A stretch of DNA of 64,000 nucleotides from Photorhabdus sp. CRCIA-P01 (GCF_003545805.1 NZ_NMQR01000003.1:186001-250000), one strand, 5' to 3'; positions 1-9,854 are shown, counted from the stretch's first letter. Numbers and translations: made by a program. Notes: generated from the sequence alone by a model not told the origin.

Positions 1-504
1 TTGCACGCGTTGCCAGACGACCAAGCTCAATTTGCCATCATCGGTCAATGTCAGATTGTCCAATTGTTTTACCAATTGCTTATCCAACCAGCTTAACCGG
101 CCAAGACGAGCATCCGCACTGTTTGTCTCTGTATCATCCAGCGGCGGGTAAAGTACCGGCCAAAAAGCCTCCAGTAGATGGGTAAGTAATGTGATACCGC
201 TACTAATACCTTCCAGGCCATACAGTTCCCCTTGCGCTTGGGTTAGCCAGCAGGCTATTTGCAAGTCTTTGCTCTGTTTTTCCAGCACCTCTTGGCATAA
301 CGCTGAAACCCGTATCCAATCAGCCTGACGGGTTTCATATCCCCATGCGTCGTCCCGGAGAAAATCATCGTCGGTTTCGCGCGCGGCGTTTATCTGCTCA
401 AAAATAGGTTCGTATTCGATATCGCACCCCGCTGGTTTGTCAGCAGCAATGGGCTGTAAAAAACGTGCGATATCTGTTTGAGCTAAGTTCACAGTGGCTT
501 CCAT
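1..504 (-). CDS. tssA: Type VI secretion TssA (ImpA_N family), C-terminus outside window
   Basis: Seen: the reverse strand is open from an ATG at 504 to base 1 (168 codons) and runs off the edge. The protein begins with a conserved N-terminal pattern (FLQPI, then PAGCDIEY) and later has QADWIRV and AFWPVLYPP, which is typical of the ImpA N-terminal domain of TssA. Family knowledge: TssA caps or primes the T6SS sheath and contacts the baseplate. It starts one base past the stop of the PAAR gene, so it is translationally coupled and is the last gene of the operon visible here. The C-terminal half, which decides the TssA subclass, cannot be seen. Confidence 0.85.
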   Translation of the reverse strand, partial: MEATVNLAQTDIARFLQPIAADKPAGCDIEYEPIFEQINAARETDDDFLRDDAWGYETRQADWIRVSALCQEVLEKQSKDLQIACWLTQAQGELYGLEGISSGITLLTHLLEAFWPVLYPPLDDTETNSADARLGRLSWLDKQLVKQLDNLTLTDDGKLSLVVWQRVQ

Positions 505-505
505 T

Positions 506-808
506 TCAAGCAATAATCACTAATGGGTAGCCAGTGGTAATCGTGCCGCCATGTGCGCACAGATCGCCGAGTCTGGCTGCGGGCCGTCCACCGATCAATA
601 CTGTTGGGCTGCCCATGACCACGGTATCCGGTGGCCCGACGCACACCAACATTGAGCCCATTGTTGCCGCTGGTAATCCACCAATCAGCACCGTCGGTAC
701 ACCTGGCGGCATAATCGGTCCGCCTACATGTGGCACCGGAGGTACCGCGGGCGACACCATTGGACAAATATGCATATCACCCACACGGGCGGCTGGCATT
801 GGCATCAT
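506..808 (-). CDS. PAAR-domain spike tip protein
   Basis: A 100-residue protein made almost entirely of PAAR repeats: PAARVGDMHICP at the N-terminus, GGPIMPPGVPTVLIGG in the middle, and GSPTVLIGGRPAARLGDLCAHGG near the C-terminus. Cys and His residues sit at the usual zinc-coordinating places. Family knowledge: PAAR proteins sharpen the VgrG trimer tip and can carry effectors. No C-terminal extension is present, so this is a bare tip. Its ATG overlaps the stop of the preceding gene (ATGA at 805-808) and tssA follows after one base. ATG 805 is an alternative start. Confidence 0.93.
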   Translation of the reverse strand: MMPMPAARVGDMHICPMVSPAVPPVPHVGGPIMPPGVPTVLIGGLPAATMGSMLVCVGPPDTVVMGSPTVLIGGRPAARLGDLCAHGGTITTGYPLVIIA

Positions 809-1401
809 TGCTCTCCTGATAATGTGGCTTCATGGTACAGATAATTTTTGCGCCCCTGATCTTGTGACGGTGGCAATTGCCTTAGTTGGCCGTGTGCTAG
901 TTGAAAAAATTGCTCAACGTACCGCATTTGTCGTTCCGGCTGTTCGCCATGAACGTGCAATATCAAGCACAACGTATCGGCTAATGCCGCCAGTGACTGC
1001 CCCGGTTGTGGATAGACAGCTTCCAAATCCGGGGTGGTCATGCTGCCTTCACTCCAAAAAACGGAAAGCACCAGACATGAGATTGGGTTATCGAACCCGA
1101 CTGTTTGTGCCTGTTCGAACAATTCATGACGCAGAGGATCTCCACCATCAACCCGCCAGCGTCGCACTTGTTGCAACAGCAATCGCTGTTCTGGCATCAG
1201 ATCGCGTTCATAAACGCAGGAGATAAATGTCAGTGCCAGCTCCAGAGCCTGAGTGTAAGGCAACATAAAAATGGTGTAGCACACCGCGTCTTGCCACAAC
1301 ATTTCCTTATTGAGCACCGATAGATTCTGTTCATGTGCCGCGTGTTGTTGTAGTACCAATTCCGCCTGTGGCGAAAGTTGGCAGTGTCGTAATTTAGCCA
1401 T
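805..1401 (-). CDS. T6SS-associated protein of unknown function between vgrG and PAAR genes
   Basis: A 198-residue soluble protein with no signal peptide or membrane segment, rich in Leu and Gln and predicted mostly helical. I do not recognise an enzymatic motif. Its position, 34 bases after vgrG and overlapping the PAAR start by four bases, is that of an adaptor or chaperone-like protein of the VgrG-PAAR module. It may belong to a DUF family often found beside VgrG/PAAR genes (possibly DUF6931), but I cannot confirm this. An effector is less likely, because no immunity-like partner lies beside it. Confidence 0.7.
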   Translation of the reverse strand: MAKLRHCQLSPQAELVLQQHAAHEQNLSVLNKEMLWQDAVCYTIFMLPYTQALELALTFISCVYERDLMPEQRLLLQQVRRWRVDGGDPLRHELFEQAQTVGFDNPISCLVLSVFWSEGSMTTPDLEAVYPQPGQSLAALADTLCLILHVHGEQPERQMRYVEQFFQLAHGQLRQLPPSQDQGRKNYLYHEATLSGEQ

Positions 1402-1435
1402 AACTACAAACTCTTATTATTCATTGATCCTGCTA

Positions 1436-3361
1436 TTAACCAATTTTGGTCAAAGTTCCTTTCACCATGGCAATGCCGGTCGCATCCATCTGAACAATGC
1501 CGCCTTTTAGCTGCGCCATTGCACTGCCTTCTACTTTTACCGTGGTTCCGGTTAATTCCGCCATGCCGCTGCTCTTCAACGCCAATTTTCCCGAGCCTTC
1601 CACCATGACAGATGGGGCTTTGATGGTGATCCCGGCCGGGGTAATCGATAATTGGCTAGCGCCGACTTTCAGCTCAATGCCCTGATTTGCCGTAATCGTG
1701 CATTGCTGACCCACATTGATGGTGGCATTGCCTCTGGATACCGCCAGCTCATAACTGCCTGCGCTCAAAGTTAACGTGTCATTGCCCTTTTTAATTTGGG
1801 TGTTGCGTTTTTCTTGGATTTCCCATAACACGTTGCGATCGATCTGCGCCGAAAAATCATTTTTCACTTTCAGGCGCATATCTTTTTGTGAGTGAAGCAA
1901 AATAAATTCTTCACCTTTCTTATCTTCGAAACAAAACTGATGTCCTTGTTGCACCGTGCCTTTTGCACTACTGCGCGTCGTAATCCCACTTTGGGTTTTC
2001 TGTCCCGGCAGTGTGAATGGTGGCATCTTCACCCCGTTATAAACCGTTCCGGTCACCAGCGGGCTATCCGGATCGCCATCGATGAAACTCACCAATACTT
2101 CACTGCCCACGCGTGGCACAAATTGTGCGCCAAACTTTGCGCCATTCCAGAACTGACTGACACGTATCCAGCAGGAGCTGTCATCATTTTTTTTATGTTC
2201 TTTATCCCAGTGAAACTGGATTTTGATGCGCCCCTGTTCATCAGTATGGATCTCTTCCGATGTCGGCCCCACCACCAACGCGGACAATACGCCGGAAATG
2301 TAGGGCCGCGTAACAGAAGGATGCGGGCGAAATGTTTTATTCGCCGGAAATAAGGTCACTTGAGACGAAAACAGTAATTCGCCTTCCTCCAGGTTGTTCT
2401 CGGCTTTTAATCGCTGGTGGCCCACCGCATAACGGCCATCGGCACTGGTGTGCCCTTTCAGGGTAAACTGATGCCCCACTTGTAAACTGGGATAACTGTT
2501 AACGGCCCGTGCGTAATAGGACTGTGATTCCCATTGTTCCATGCACAGCGTTGCCTGTACTTCCAGTTGATTACGTTCCTCCTGACGTCGATCATCATAG
2601 ATAGAAAGCTTGGGATTGGTAGAATAGCCGCTGTTCGCCTTGGCACTGGCACTGATTGCCGCGGCACTTTTAACGTTATAACCATTCATTTCCGCCGTAC
2701 CTGGAATCATTGTGCGATAAATATGCCAGGCGCGTAGCCCATAACCCTGCTGATCACCCACTTTCGATTGATATGGCAATACCGCTAAGGGCGCGTTAAT
2801 AAACGTCGAAGGGTGATCCGCTAATACCAGTACGTGCCGCCCCTCTTCATGGCGAAAGAAATAGAAAATCCCCGCTTGTTCCAGTTGACGCGTCACAAAG
2901 TCAAAATCTGATTCCTTGTATTGCATACAATATTCAAGCTTCGGATAACGACTTTTTAGCGCCAGTTCAACGTCGTTAAACCCACGTTTACGGAAAATAT
3001 CACATACCATATCCGGCACACTGATGCGCTGATAGACGCGCAAATTATGGGTTAATGTCAGCATTTTCAACCAGGGTTCAATACGTGCTTGATAACAAAA
3101 CTGGCCGTCGCTAAAACCTTGTTGCTGCAATTCAGTCAATAGGCCATGCACAATGCGGTGATTCGGCGCTTCACCCAGACGAAATGCCAAAGGCTTACCG
3201 ATATGAGACTCCAGCTTATCCCAGTCTGCATTGGAATAGAGCTGAGCAGAAAATGAATAAGGCCGCGACAGGTGCTCTTCACCCTCTATTTTGTTCAGTG
3301 CCACAATATCTGACAGGCTACCGATAACCTGTAAAAAACGATTCTTTTGCCCTAACAGCAT
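1436..3361 (-). CDS. vgrG: Type VI secretion spike protein VgrG
   Basis: 641 residues. The N-terminus has the gp27-like start (FLQVIGSLSDIVALNKIEGE, then RPYSFSAQL), followed by the YKESDFDFVTRQLEQAGIFYFF region. The middle has the gp5 OB-fold signature (DEQGRIKIQFHWD, WIRVSQFWNGAKFG, PRVGSEVLVSFIDGDPDSP). The C-terminus is a repetitive beta-helix ending at TLTKIG. Family knowledge: the trimer forms the T6SS puncturing spike. There is no extra C-terminal effector domain, so this is a canonical short VgrG. It starts 24 bases after tssG and is followed by the unknown protein and the PAAR tip. Confidence 0.96.
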   Translation of the reverse strand: MLLGQKNRFLQVIGSLSDIVALNKIEGEEHLSRPYSFSAQLYSNADWDKLESHIGKPLAFRLGEAPNHRIVHGLLTELQQQGFSDGQFCYQARIEPWLKMLTLTHNLRVYQRISVPDMVCDIFRKRGFNDVELALKSRYPKLEYCMQYKESDFDFVTRQLEQAGIFYFFRHEEGRHVLVLADHPSTFINAPLAVLPYQSKVGDQQGYGLRAWHIYRTMIPGTAEMNGYNVKSAAAISASAKANSGYSTNPKLSIYDDRRQEERNQLEVQATLCMEQWESQSYYARAVNSYPSLQVGHQFTLKGHTSADGRYAVGHQRLKAENNLEEGELLFSSQVTLFPANKTFRPHPSVTRPYISGVLSALVVGPTSEEIHTDEQGRIKIQFHWDKEHKKNDDSSCWIRVSQFWNGAKFGAQFVPRVGSEVLVSFIDGDPDSPLVTGTVYNGVKMPPFTLPGQKTQSGITTRSSAKGTVQQGHQFCFEDKKGEEFILLHSQKDMRLKVKNDFSAQIDRNVLWEIQEKRNTQIKKGNDTLTLSAGSYELAVSRGNATINVGQQCTITANQGIELKVGASQLSITPAGITIKAPSVMVEGSGKLALKSSGMAELTGTTVKVEGSAMAQLKGGIVQMDATGIAMVKGTLTKIG

Positions 3362-3385
3362 CTTTTTATTACCTGCATTTTTGCT

Positions 3386-4342
3386 TTAATTTGCATAAGG
3401 ACCCGTACATTCGGCCAAATAAATACGCTGAATATTGCTCTCGTCGGTATCCCCCATACAACCGTCCCACCCCAACTGACGGCTGCCATTTAATACATTG
3501 CCTTGCCCACTATGCTGTACCAACAATTCCAGTGAAAAGGAGAGCAACGGCCCGGCAAATTGCCACACCCATTGTGTCAGTTTGCGATGTTGTTCATTTC
3601 CCGGCATAAAAGCGGCGCGGTGCCGAGCGGCAAACGGCCCCAACTGAATATGAAACCCGGATTGAATATCCCAATAAGCGCGACCCAACATCGGGTTATC
3701 GCCTAATAAACTGCGGCCAAGACAGCAACAATGCGCCTGTTCAGCATATTGCCAGCGCCCTTTAAAAGGTTGGATGTTGACCGCCATACTAAATTCCCGC
3801 TGCAACAGATGTTGCAAATTCACCATTGAGCGGACTGGTGTTGCCAGTAATCCGGCACAAGCTGGATGAGAGCGCTGTATTTTGTTTTCCATCAATTGGC
3901 CGGCAACCGCTGGAATGACTGCCGGTAAAGCCCGATGGGTTTGTAACTCTGTATTGATATATAACCGGTATTTCTGCCATGCCTGAAAACGCAGGCTAAG
4001 CAGGCGATGAGTAAAAATATCAATAAATGCCTGAGCTGATTCGTCGCCATAGCGGTAACGCCTATCAATCAGCCATTCGGTGTAACGTAACGGTAATGCG
4101 CCAAGGGTTCCTAATAGACCAAAGTGATGTACCGCCATGCGATACTGCTCATAACCCTCTTGCGGTGGTAATAGCGACTCGATTTCCCTTTCCGGCGCAT
4201 CTAATGTCAGTACCGAGCTGAATTGCACCACATCATCAGGGGTGATTGCCGTTTCTCCCCGTCGGCGACAACGTTTGAGCAGGCGACGTACATTTTGATA
4301 AAAACGGCCGCCAGCTAAACGCAGCCTATTTTCTATAGCCAT
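3386..4342 (-). CDS. tssG: Type VI secretion baseplate protein TssG
   Basis: 318 residues from ATG 4342. That start is preferred over ATG 4369 because GGAGG lies six bases upstream of it and the overlap with tssF is then only ten bases. Family features: an N-terminal FYQNVRRLL segment, GLLGTLGALPLRYTEWL, and C-terminal RAYWDIQSGFHIQLGPF with LSFSLELLVQ. TssG and TssF form the wedge of the T6SS baseplate with TssE and TssK. The product is cytoplasmic. The 24-base gap to vgrG implies the same transcript. Confidence 0.93.
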   Translation of the reverse strand: MAIENRLRLAGGRFYQNVRRLLKRCRRRGETAITPDDVVQFSSVLTLDAPEREIESLLPPQEGYEQYRMAVHHFGLLGTLGALPLRYTEWLIDRRYRYGDESAQAFIDIFTHRLLSLRFQAWQKYRLYINTELQTHRALPAVIPAVAGQLMENKIQRSHPACAGLLATPVRSMVNLQHLLQREFSMAVNIQPFKGRWQYAEQAHCCCLGRSLLGDNPMLGRAYWDIQSGFHIQLGPFAARHRAAFMPGNEQHRKLTQWVWQFAGPLLSFSLELLVQHSGQGNVLNGSRQLGWDGCMGDTDESNIQRIYLAECTGPYAN

Positions 4343-6144
4343 GTCAGCCTCCCACTGCGACGTGGCCAACGGCGGGTACTATTATTAACTGTCTCTAGCT
4401 GTGTTACGGTCTGCGTAAAGCTGTTAATTGGCGCATACATTGCGATAAAACGCTCTAACAGGCTGCAAAATAGATAAAAATCCACAAATTCCCCGGCTTG
4501 TGCCTGAAATGTCAGTGTCACCTCCAGCCCCTGTGCCAGAGAATAGGGATCGGCGGGATTCAGGCGTGCACTCACCGGCGCAATAGCAATCTGCTGTAAT
4601 TGTGCAATCAACCGTGATATGGCGGGATCGCCAAGCAAGTTGTAGAGTTCTAGCGCCTCTTTTAAGCATTGAACCCCCTGCGGACCACTCAGTAGCATTT
4701 GGTTCAAATTGAGTTGTGATACCAACCGCCAGTTTAATGCACTATTGGGTTGTGGACGTACCGGCAATCGAGGACGGATCAATCCCAGAATTTTTACCCC
4801 TGGCAACGCGCTTTCTGGTTCGAAATCGCCATCAGGATGACCGTTGCTCAACTGCCGCGGTATATCACGGTTGGTACAGGTCAGGTTCAGGACCACCACA
4901 TCGGTTTCAGGTTTCAGATGTTCGCCGTTGCTATCAGAAAAACCGATAAACATATTCATCCCCAGATCGTTATGCCTGAGTGAGGGGCGCGGCGTTGCCT
5001 GCCAAAATAACGGGAACTGTTCGTCAGACTGTGTATGTTCAATACCAAATAATGATGGCACTGGTTTGGAACTTAATTGTTCCTGTTGACGGCTGACAAT
5101 CTCGACTTGATTGATGGTATAAACTTCCATACTTTGTGGGCGACGCGCATCCGGTTGAACCAGATATTCATGTTCCGTTTCCAGTGGAATAATCGGTTCC
5201 GCCTGGTGAGAAAACAAGTTGATGATAGGGACGCAATTGAGCCGGAAGGTTTCATTGCTGACTTTATCGCTCATACGTTCAATACGGCGCAATGCGGTGC
5301 AATCCTTAAGCCGGAAACGATATTGCAACTCGCCTGATAAACTGGTGATCAAACCGGCATCTGGTAACGGAATATCCAGGAATAGGAACTTTTCTGGGAA
5401 ACTGAAATAATCACGAAATAAGTGATGAACCGGATTTATCAATGGATCATCAGTGCATAAGTTATCTTGCGGATCAAAGCCCACCACCTGAACACCCCGA
5501 CTATTCAGGTTGAATGTACGCTCGCCCAAACGACATTCCAGTTGCTTAACTTGCGCCGACAACAATTCATACAAACTGTGGGTCAGCACCGGTGCGCCAT
5601 GTAAGTACAACCGGATATATTTCGCCTGAAAGCTGGCGCCCGGCCACAGGGTAAAACTTAGCGTTAAGATAAAGTCCCGATCATAAGGGTCTGGTATCAG
5701 TTCTGCGTGCGTTAAATCTAATGGCAACATCTCCAGCGGATATACAGTGCGGAAACGACAGGTCACATCACCTACCGGTTGAGAAATCAACGGAGTATGC
5801 CGCGCTACCGTCATCATTCCGGTCACACCGGATGCTAATGGGTCCTGTTGAAACTGCACCAACGATACCGACGGTACTTGACGTAGAAATTGTGGCGCCA
5901 GTACCTCCAACATGGCGTTGCTGAGTTCCGGCATATCTTCATCAATCCGCTGATGGATTTTTGCTGTCAAAAATGCAAAAGATTCCACCAGCCGTTCTAC
6001 ATGTGGATCTTCTGAAACGCCTTCCGCGAACCCAAGACGTTTGGCAATTTTGGGAAAACGCTGAGAGAAAGCAGCGCCATATTGTCTTAAATAACTTAAT
6101 TCCCGGTTGTAATAAGTCAGTATTTTTTGTGGTAATAACATCAT
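4333..6144 (-). CDS. tssF: Type VI secretion baseplate protein TssF
   Basis: 603 residues from ATG 6144 (6141 is also possible). The open frame extends further up, but the TssF family start (ILTYYNRELSYLRQYGAAF, then FPKIAKRLG) follows directly after this ATG. EDPHVERLVESFAFLTAKIH and the LPELSNAMLEVLAPQ-like segment are hallmark family blocks, and the C-terminus ends close to RRSGRLTWL. It starts a few bases past the tssE stop and overlaps tssG by ten bases. Family knowledge: it is the major wedge component of the baseplate. Confidence 0.95.
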   Translation of the reverse strand: MMLLPQKILTYYNRELSYLRQYGAAFSQRFPKIAKRLGFAEGVSEDPHVERLVESFAFLTAKIHQRIDEDMPELSNAMLEVLAPQFLRQVPSVSLVQFQQDPLASGVTGMMTVARHTPLISQPVGDVTCRFRTVYPLEMLPLDLTHAELIPDPYDRDFILTLSFTLWPGASFQAKYIRLYLHGAPVLTHSLYELLSAQVKQLECRLGERTFNLNSRGVQVVGFDPQDNLCTDDPLINPVHHLFRDYFSFPEKFLFLDIPLPDAGLITSLSGELQYRFRLKDCTALRRIERMSDKVSNETFRLNCVPIINLFSHQAEPIIPLETEHEYLVQPDARRPQSMEVYTINQVEIVSRQQEQLSSKPVPSLFGIEHTQSDEQFPLFWQATPRPSLRHNDLGMNMFIGFSDSNGEHLKPETDVVVLNLTCTNRDIPRQLSNGHPDGDFEPESALPGVKILGLIRPRLPVRPQPNSALNWRLVSQLNLNQMLLSGPQGVQCLKEALELYNLLGDPAISRLIAQLQQIAIAPVSARLNPADPYSLAQGLEVTLTFQAQAGEFVDFYLFCSLLERFIAMYAPINSFTQTVTQLETVNNSTRRWPRRSGRLTWL

Positions 6145-6148
6145 CTTG

Positions 6149-6592
6149 TTATTTATCCCATGAAATTGAATAGGTATAGGCGGTACTGTTCCATGAGATA
6201 GAAAACACCACTTGTTCGTTGAAGAAAATTCCACTTACCCAGAAGATTATATTTTCTGGCGTGTTTTTTTGTAATGTAATCACGACATTTTGCAAACGTG
6301 GTTCGAACCAGGAAATAGCTTGGTAAATATTATTGCTTAGTGCATCAATACGTTCATCATCGGAAATATCCACATTAATGACATCGGAAACGCCATAATT
6401 TAAAACTGATTTCGGTAACTCACCAAATAAAGGGGAAATTTCAGAAATCGGTCTTGATGAAAATAACATACTCAAATCATAAATCAGGCTTTGTACAACT
6501 TCCTGACGTGACCAGACAAGTGTGATATCCCGTTTTTCATCTTGTGGGTAATCATCTTTCAGGCGATGGAGTAATGAAGGTTGAATCATCAT
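6149..6592 (-). CDS. tssE: Type VI secretion baseplate protein TssE (gp25-like)
   Basis: 147 residues from ATG 6592 (or 6589). GGAA lies just upstream. The upstream in-frame extension overlaps hcp and is not typical of the family. The sequence shows the gp25/GpW pattern: VVQSLIYDLSMLFSSRP, then SVLNYGVSDV, then an ISWFEPRLQNVVITL segment. Family knowledge: TssE is the small wedge protein that starts sheath assembly. It sits between hcp (44-base gap) and tssF (a few bases), as in many enterobacterial T6SS operons. Confidence 0.92.
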   Translation of the reverse strand: MMIQPSLLHRLKDDYPQDEKRDITLVWSRQEVVQSLIYDLSMLFSSRPISEISPLFGELPKSVLNYGVSDVINVDISDDERIDALSNNIYQAISWFEPRLQNVVITLQKNTPENIIFWVSGIFFNEQVVFSISWNSTAYTYSISWDK

Positions 6593-6636
6593 ATTTTTCC
6601 GGTTAGAAATTGCCGGCCTTTGGCCGGCAATAAAAA

Positions 6637-7131
6637 TTACTGTTTCTTGTTCTCGATAAGATCCCAACCTTCTGGACCGACTTTGTTGCCTTTGGTGCCG
6701 TCTGGGTTGAGTGGTGTGAATGTCCATTTAATTTTGGAATAGGTGATGGAAATCTGTTCTTGTGGGAATGTACCGCCACGTGTACAGGTTTCATGAATAT
6801 CAGAGATAATACATTCTTCCATTTCAACTTCCGCGTAAGGGTGCATTTCCCCTTTGAAAATCGTACAGATTTCCAGTTTCACTTTCTTAATCGCGGTACC
6901 TTGTGCCACGGCGGACAGTAAGCCAATAGAACTGGTATCCATCACCTTCACACAGTCAATGGTACGGAAATCCGCTGTACCAGCGGTAATTTTACGTTTA
7001 CCACTGTCTGCAATACGTGCGTGGTTAAACACACCAAAATTGACATGCTCCAGCTCAATCCACTCTTTGTGTTTGCTGTCGGTACTCTCACCTTTAATAC
7101 TATCAATTTGTAAAAAAATTGAAGAACTCAT
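6637..7131 (-). CDS. hcp: Type VI secretion tube protein Hcp
   Basis: 164 residues starting MSSSIFLQIDSIKGES, a classic Hcp1 start, with HKEWIELEHVNFGV, then a CTIFKGEMHPYAEVEMEECIISDI stretch broken across the barrel strands, and a C-terminal KIKWTFTPLNPDG. Family knowledge: hexameric rings stack into the inner tube and can carry small effectors. The length is normal and no fused effector domain is seen. It lies between tssC (56-base gap) and tssE, so it is made with the sheath. Confidence 0.95.
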   Translation of the reverse strand: MSSSIFLQIDSIKGESTDSKHKEWIELEHVNFGVFNHARIADSGKRKITAGTADFRTIDCVKVMDTSSIGLLSAVAQGTAIKKVKLEICTIFKGEMHPYAEVEMEECIISDIHETCTRGGTFPQEQISITYSKIKWTFTPLNPDGTKGNKVGPEGWDLIENKKQ

Positions 7132-7187
7132 AATTAACTACTCCAGTTAGTTGTAATAAATAGGATAAATATTAATAAATAGAAAAA

Positions 7188-8669
7188 TTAGGCCATTGAT
7201 GACGGCGGTAAATCAGCCACCAACCGTAAAGACATACTTAATCCTTCTAATTGGAAATGCGGTCTTAAATAGGCCACCGCCCGATATGTTCCCGGTGAAC
7301 CGGGAACTTCAACAACATCAACTCTTGCTTCCCGTAATGGGTGACTCGCTTTTATTTCTGCGCCAACGGTATCAGATCCAACAATATATTGGTTGATCCA
7401 ATTTTGCAGATAAGATTGACATTCTCCACGGGACATAAAACTGCCCACTTTGTCACGCACAATCATTTTCAAATAATGGGCGAAGCGAGAAGTTGTCATA
7501 ATATATTGCAATTGGATTGATAATTTTGCGTTGGCATTTGCCAAGTCAGAATTATATTTTCTCGGCTTATTCGGTGACTGCACCGAGAAAAATGCGGCAT
7601 AGTCAGTCCCTTTATAATAAACCAGAGGAATAAACCCTAATTCTGCTAACTCTTTTTCACGGCGATCAGAGATGGCAACCTCGGTCGGGCATTGCAGCAT
7701 CTTTTCACCAGATACAGAGGAGTAATGATGAGTTGGCAATGCTTCGACCAATCCTCCGCCTTCCACACCGCGAATTGCCGCGCACCAACCATACTGTTCA
7801 AATGCAGCCACCATACGCCCCGCCAGTGCATAAGCGGCATTAATCCACAAATAACTGCTGCTATTCCCTTCCTTTACCTGCTCTTCAAAACAGAATTGCT
7901 CAACTGGGATGGTTTTTGCTCCGTAAGGCAAACGACCAATCACTCGCGGTAAAGTCAGGCCGACATAACGAGAGTCATCTGATTCCCGGAAGCGTTTCCA
8001 GCGCAGATAATCGGATGTGTTAAATAGTTTGGACAAATCACGCGGACGTGGTAGTTCACTAAAATCATTCAGCCCCAACATGCCCGCATTAACTGAACTG
8101 ATAAACGGCGCATGGGCTGCCGCTGCCACGTGAGAAATCTGCTCCAGTAAGTAAAGATCTTCCGGGCTATTATCAAAGTCAAAATCCCCGACAAACGCTG
8201 AATAAGGTTCACCACCAAAGGTACCGTATTCATATTCATACACATTCTTAAACAGCATTGACTGATCGAAATCCGATGCCGATTTAAAATCTTTAATCAA
8301 ATCGGTTTTCGTCGCGTTCAACATGCGGATCTGAGTATTATCCGTTTCGCTTTGGTCAAGTAATCCTTTGAGCCCTACCCAAGAAGATTCCAGACGTTGA
8401 AACTCCGGGTGATGTAATACTAAGCTCAGTTGAGCGGACATCAGCGCATCAATCGCTGCGATACGTTCCTCAATACTGTTTACCAGATCGCCGGAAACCA
8501 CCAGTGAACCGGAAGTGACTTCGGCCAGAAACTGGTCGAGCTGGCTTTTTACCCGGTCACGATCCGCTTCCCGACGAATGGCTTGGGTGTTATCAATAAT
8601 TTGATCAAGAAAATCACCGCTTGTTTCCGTCGTTTTCAATTCTTGTTGTTCAACAACGCTCTGTTCCAT
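7188..8669 (-). CDS. tssC: Type VI secretion sheath large subunit TssC
   Basis: 493 residues from ATG 8669, chosen because GAGGA lies six bases upstream and the longer open frame would begin inside tssB. Family blocks: SWVGLKGLLDQSE near residue 75, YEYEYGTFGGEPYSAFVGDF near 120, the LRWKRFRESDDSRYVGL block, and the C-terminal VRDKVGSFMSRGECQSYLQ. TssC assembles with TssB into the contractile sheath. The gap to tssB is seven bases. Confidence 0.96.
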   Translation of the reverse strand: MEQSVVEQQELKTTETSGDFLDQIIDNTQAIRREADRDRVKSQLDQFLAEVTSGSLVVSGDLVNSIEERIAAIDALMSAQLSLVLHHPEFQRLESSWVGLKGLLDQSETDNTQIRMLNATKTDLIKDFKSASDFDQSMLFKNVYEYEYGTFGGEPYSAFVGDFDFDNSPEDLYLLEQISHVAAAAHAPFISSVNAGMLGLNDFSELPRPRDLSKLFNTSDYLRWKRFRESDDSRYVGLTLPRVIGRLPYGAKTIPVEQFCFEEQVKEGNSSSYLWINAAYALAGRMVAAFEQYGWCAAIRGVEGGGLVEALPTHHYSSVSGEKMLQCPTEVAISDRREKELAELGFIPLVYYKGTDYAAFFSVQSPNKPRKYNSDLANANAKLSIQLQYIMTTSRFAHYLKMIVRDKVGSFMSRGECQSYLQNWINQYIVGSDTVGAEIKASHPLREARVDVVEVPGSPGTYRAVAYLRPHFQLEGLSMSLRLVADLPPSSMA

Positions 8670-8676
8670 TCTGTCC

Positions 8677-9228
8677 TCACTGTGCATTGTTATTTTCCGG
8701 GGTATTGCTATTTTCCGGTGTGACGTCATCTGCTCTATTTTCTGTAGCGGCGGTTTCTGCTTCTTCATTTACCTGCGGTAATTTATCCGCATGTTCAGCC
8801 AGAATTTCCGCCAGACGGTCACGCAATTTCTCATTGCTCAATGCACGGCCTTTCAGATCACTGAGTTTGCCGCGTACCTCCAGTAAATTGCGTAGCGGTT
8901 CTACCTGCTTCGCTAAATTCTCAGGGGCAAAGTCAGCCATTGATTTAAATTGCAAATCGATATTAATAAATCCGCTCTGACCTGGCAGTGCGCTTTCAAC
9001 CTGTAATTCCAATGAAGGTGATAAACCATCCATCACTGCATTAAAATTATCTTTATCAATATGCATGAAACGACGGTCACGCATGGGAATAGATTGCTCG
9101 GCAAATTGCCCAATAACACCAATAACCAAAGGCAATTCTTTTTTCTCGACCGCACCACCTAATTCAACATCATAAGTAATCTGAACTCGGGGCGGTCTGA
9201 CTTTATCAAGCTTACGTTGAGTATTCAT
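8677..9228 (-). CDS. tssB: Type VI secretion sheath small subunit TssB
   Basis: 183 residues. The N-terminus shows the TssB signature RPPRVQITYDVELGGA, then LPLVIGVIGQFAEQ and RRFMHIDKDNFNAVM. The C-terminal tail is acidic and Asn-rich (about the last 30 residues) and likely disordered. It is the first visible gene of the minus-strand T6SS operon; the non-coding stretch after 9229 should carry its promoter. Family knowledge: TssB pairs with TssC, and contraction is reset by ClpV, which is not encoded in this window. Confidence 0.96.
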   Translation of the reverse strand: MNTQRKLDKVRPPRVQITYDVELGGAVEKKELPLVIGVIGQFAEQSIPMRDRRFMHIDKDNFNAVMDGLSPSLELQVESALPGQSGFINIDLQFKSMADFAPENLAKQVEPLRNLLEVRGKLSDLKGRALSNEKLRDRLAEILAEHADKLPQVNEEAETAATENRADDVTPENSNTPENNNAQ

Positions 9229-9854
9229 GGAACCTTTTTACCTTTATATATGACAGGAAGTGCAAACTTACGTTAAATCGCACCAAACCTGATTAAATAG
9301 CCGAATAATAAGATGAGAAATAAATGGAGAGATCAATTAATACTATTTATAGCAAGTAAATATGCCGTGACGCATTTAATGATATTTAAAGCCCACCGTA
9401 TTTCGGCGGTTGATAAATTCTCACGGATATTAACTTAATGCAATAGTCTCAGAGTGAAATATAATGCCGGGGATTTTGTGTTATTTTGTAACTGATTGTA
9501 TTTATGTTGAAAAATCGAGAAAGCACATCGTGGTCAAAATGTATTTTCATACTTGTCTTATTTTTCATTCTGCCGTTTTTAATAATCAGAATCTGACGAG
9601 TCAGAAAAATATAAATATGGATGGAATTAGAATTTAATTTGGATTGGATGAAATTTAGAAGAAAAACAAAATACTTTACGAGTTTTTATTGAATCAAAGT
9701 GCTGACTGAAAAACAGCGCTTTATTAATATTTGATGATGGTAAAGCCTTAACGCTATTATTCTTGTGTCTTTTTAGGTCAGTTAATGTTTAGTACTAATG
9801 AAATATCGATTCGACTTATATTAACCATTAACTTTAATCAAACTCATTGATTAT
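9229..9854. other. AT-rich intergenic region upstream of the T6SS operon
   Basis: About 620 bases without a supported gene. It must contain the tssB promoter, but I see no confident sigma-54 or sigma-70 box. The right end runs into the decayed PIN-toxin gene. Confidence 0.6.

Noticed and set aside
534-1226. 230-codon open frame on the plus strand opposite the PAAR and neighbouring genes
   Set aside because: It is antisense to two well-supported, overlapping T6SS genes, and its protein has no family features.
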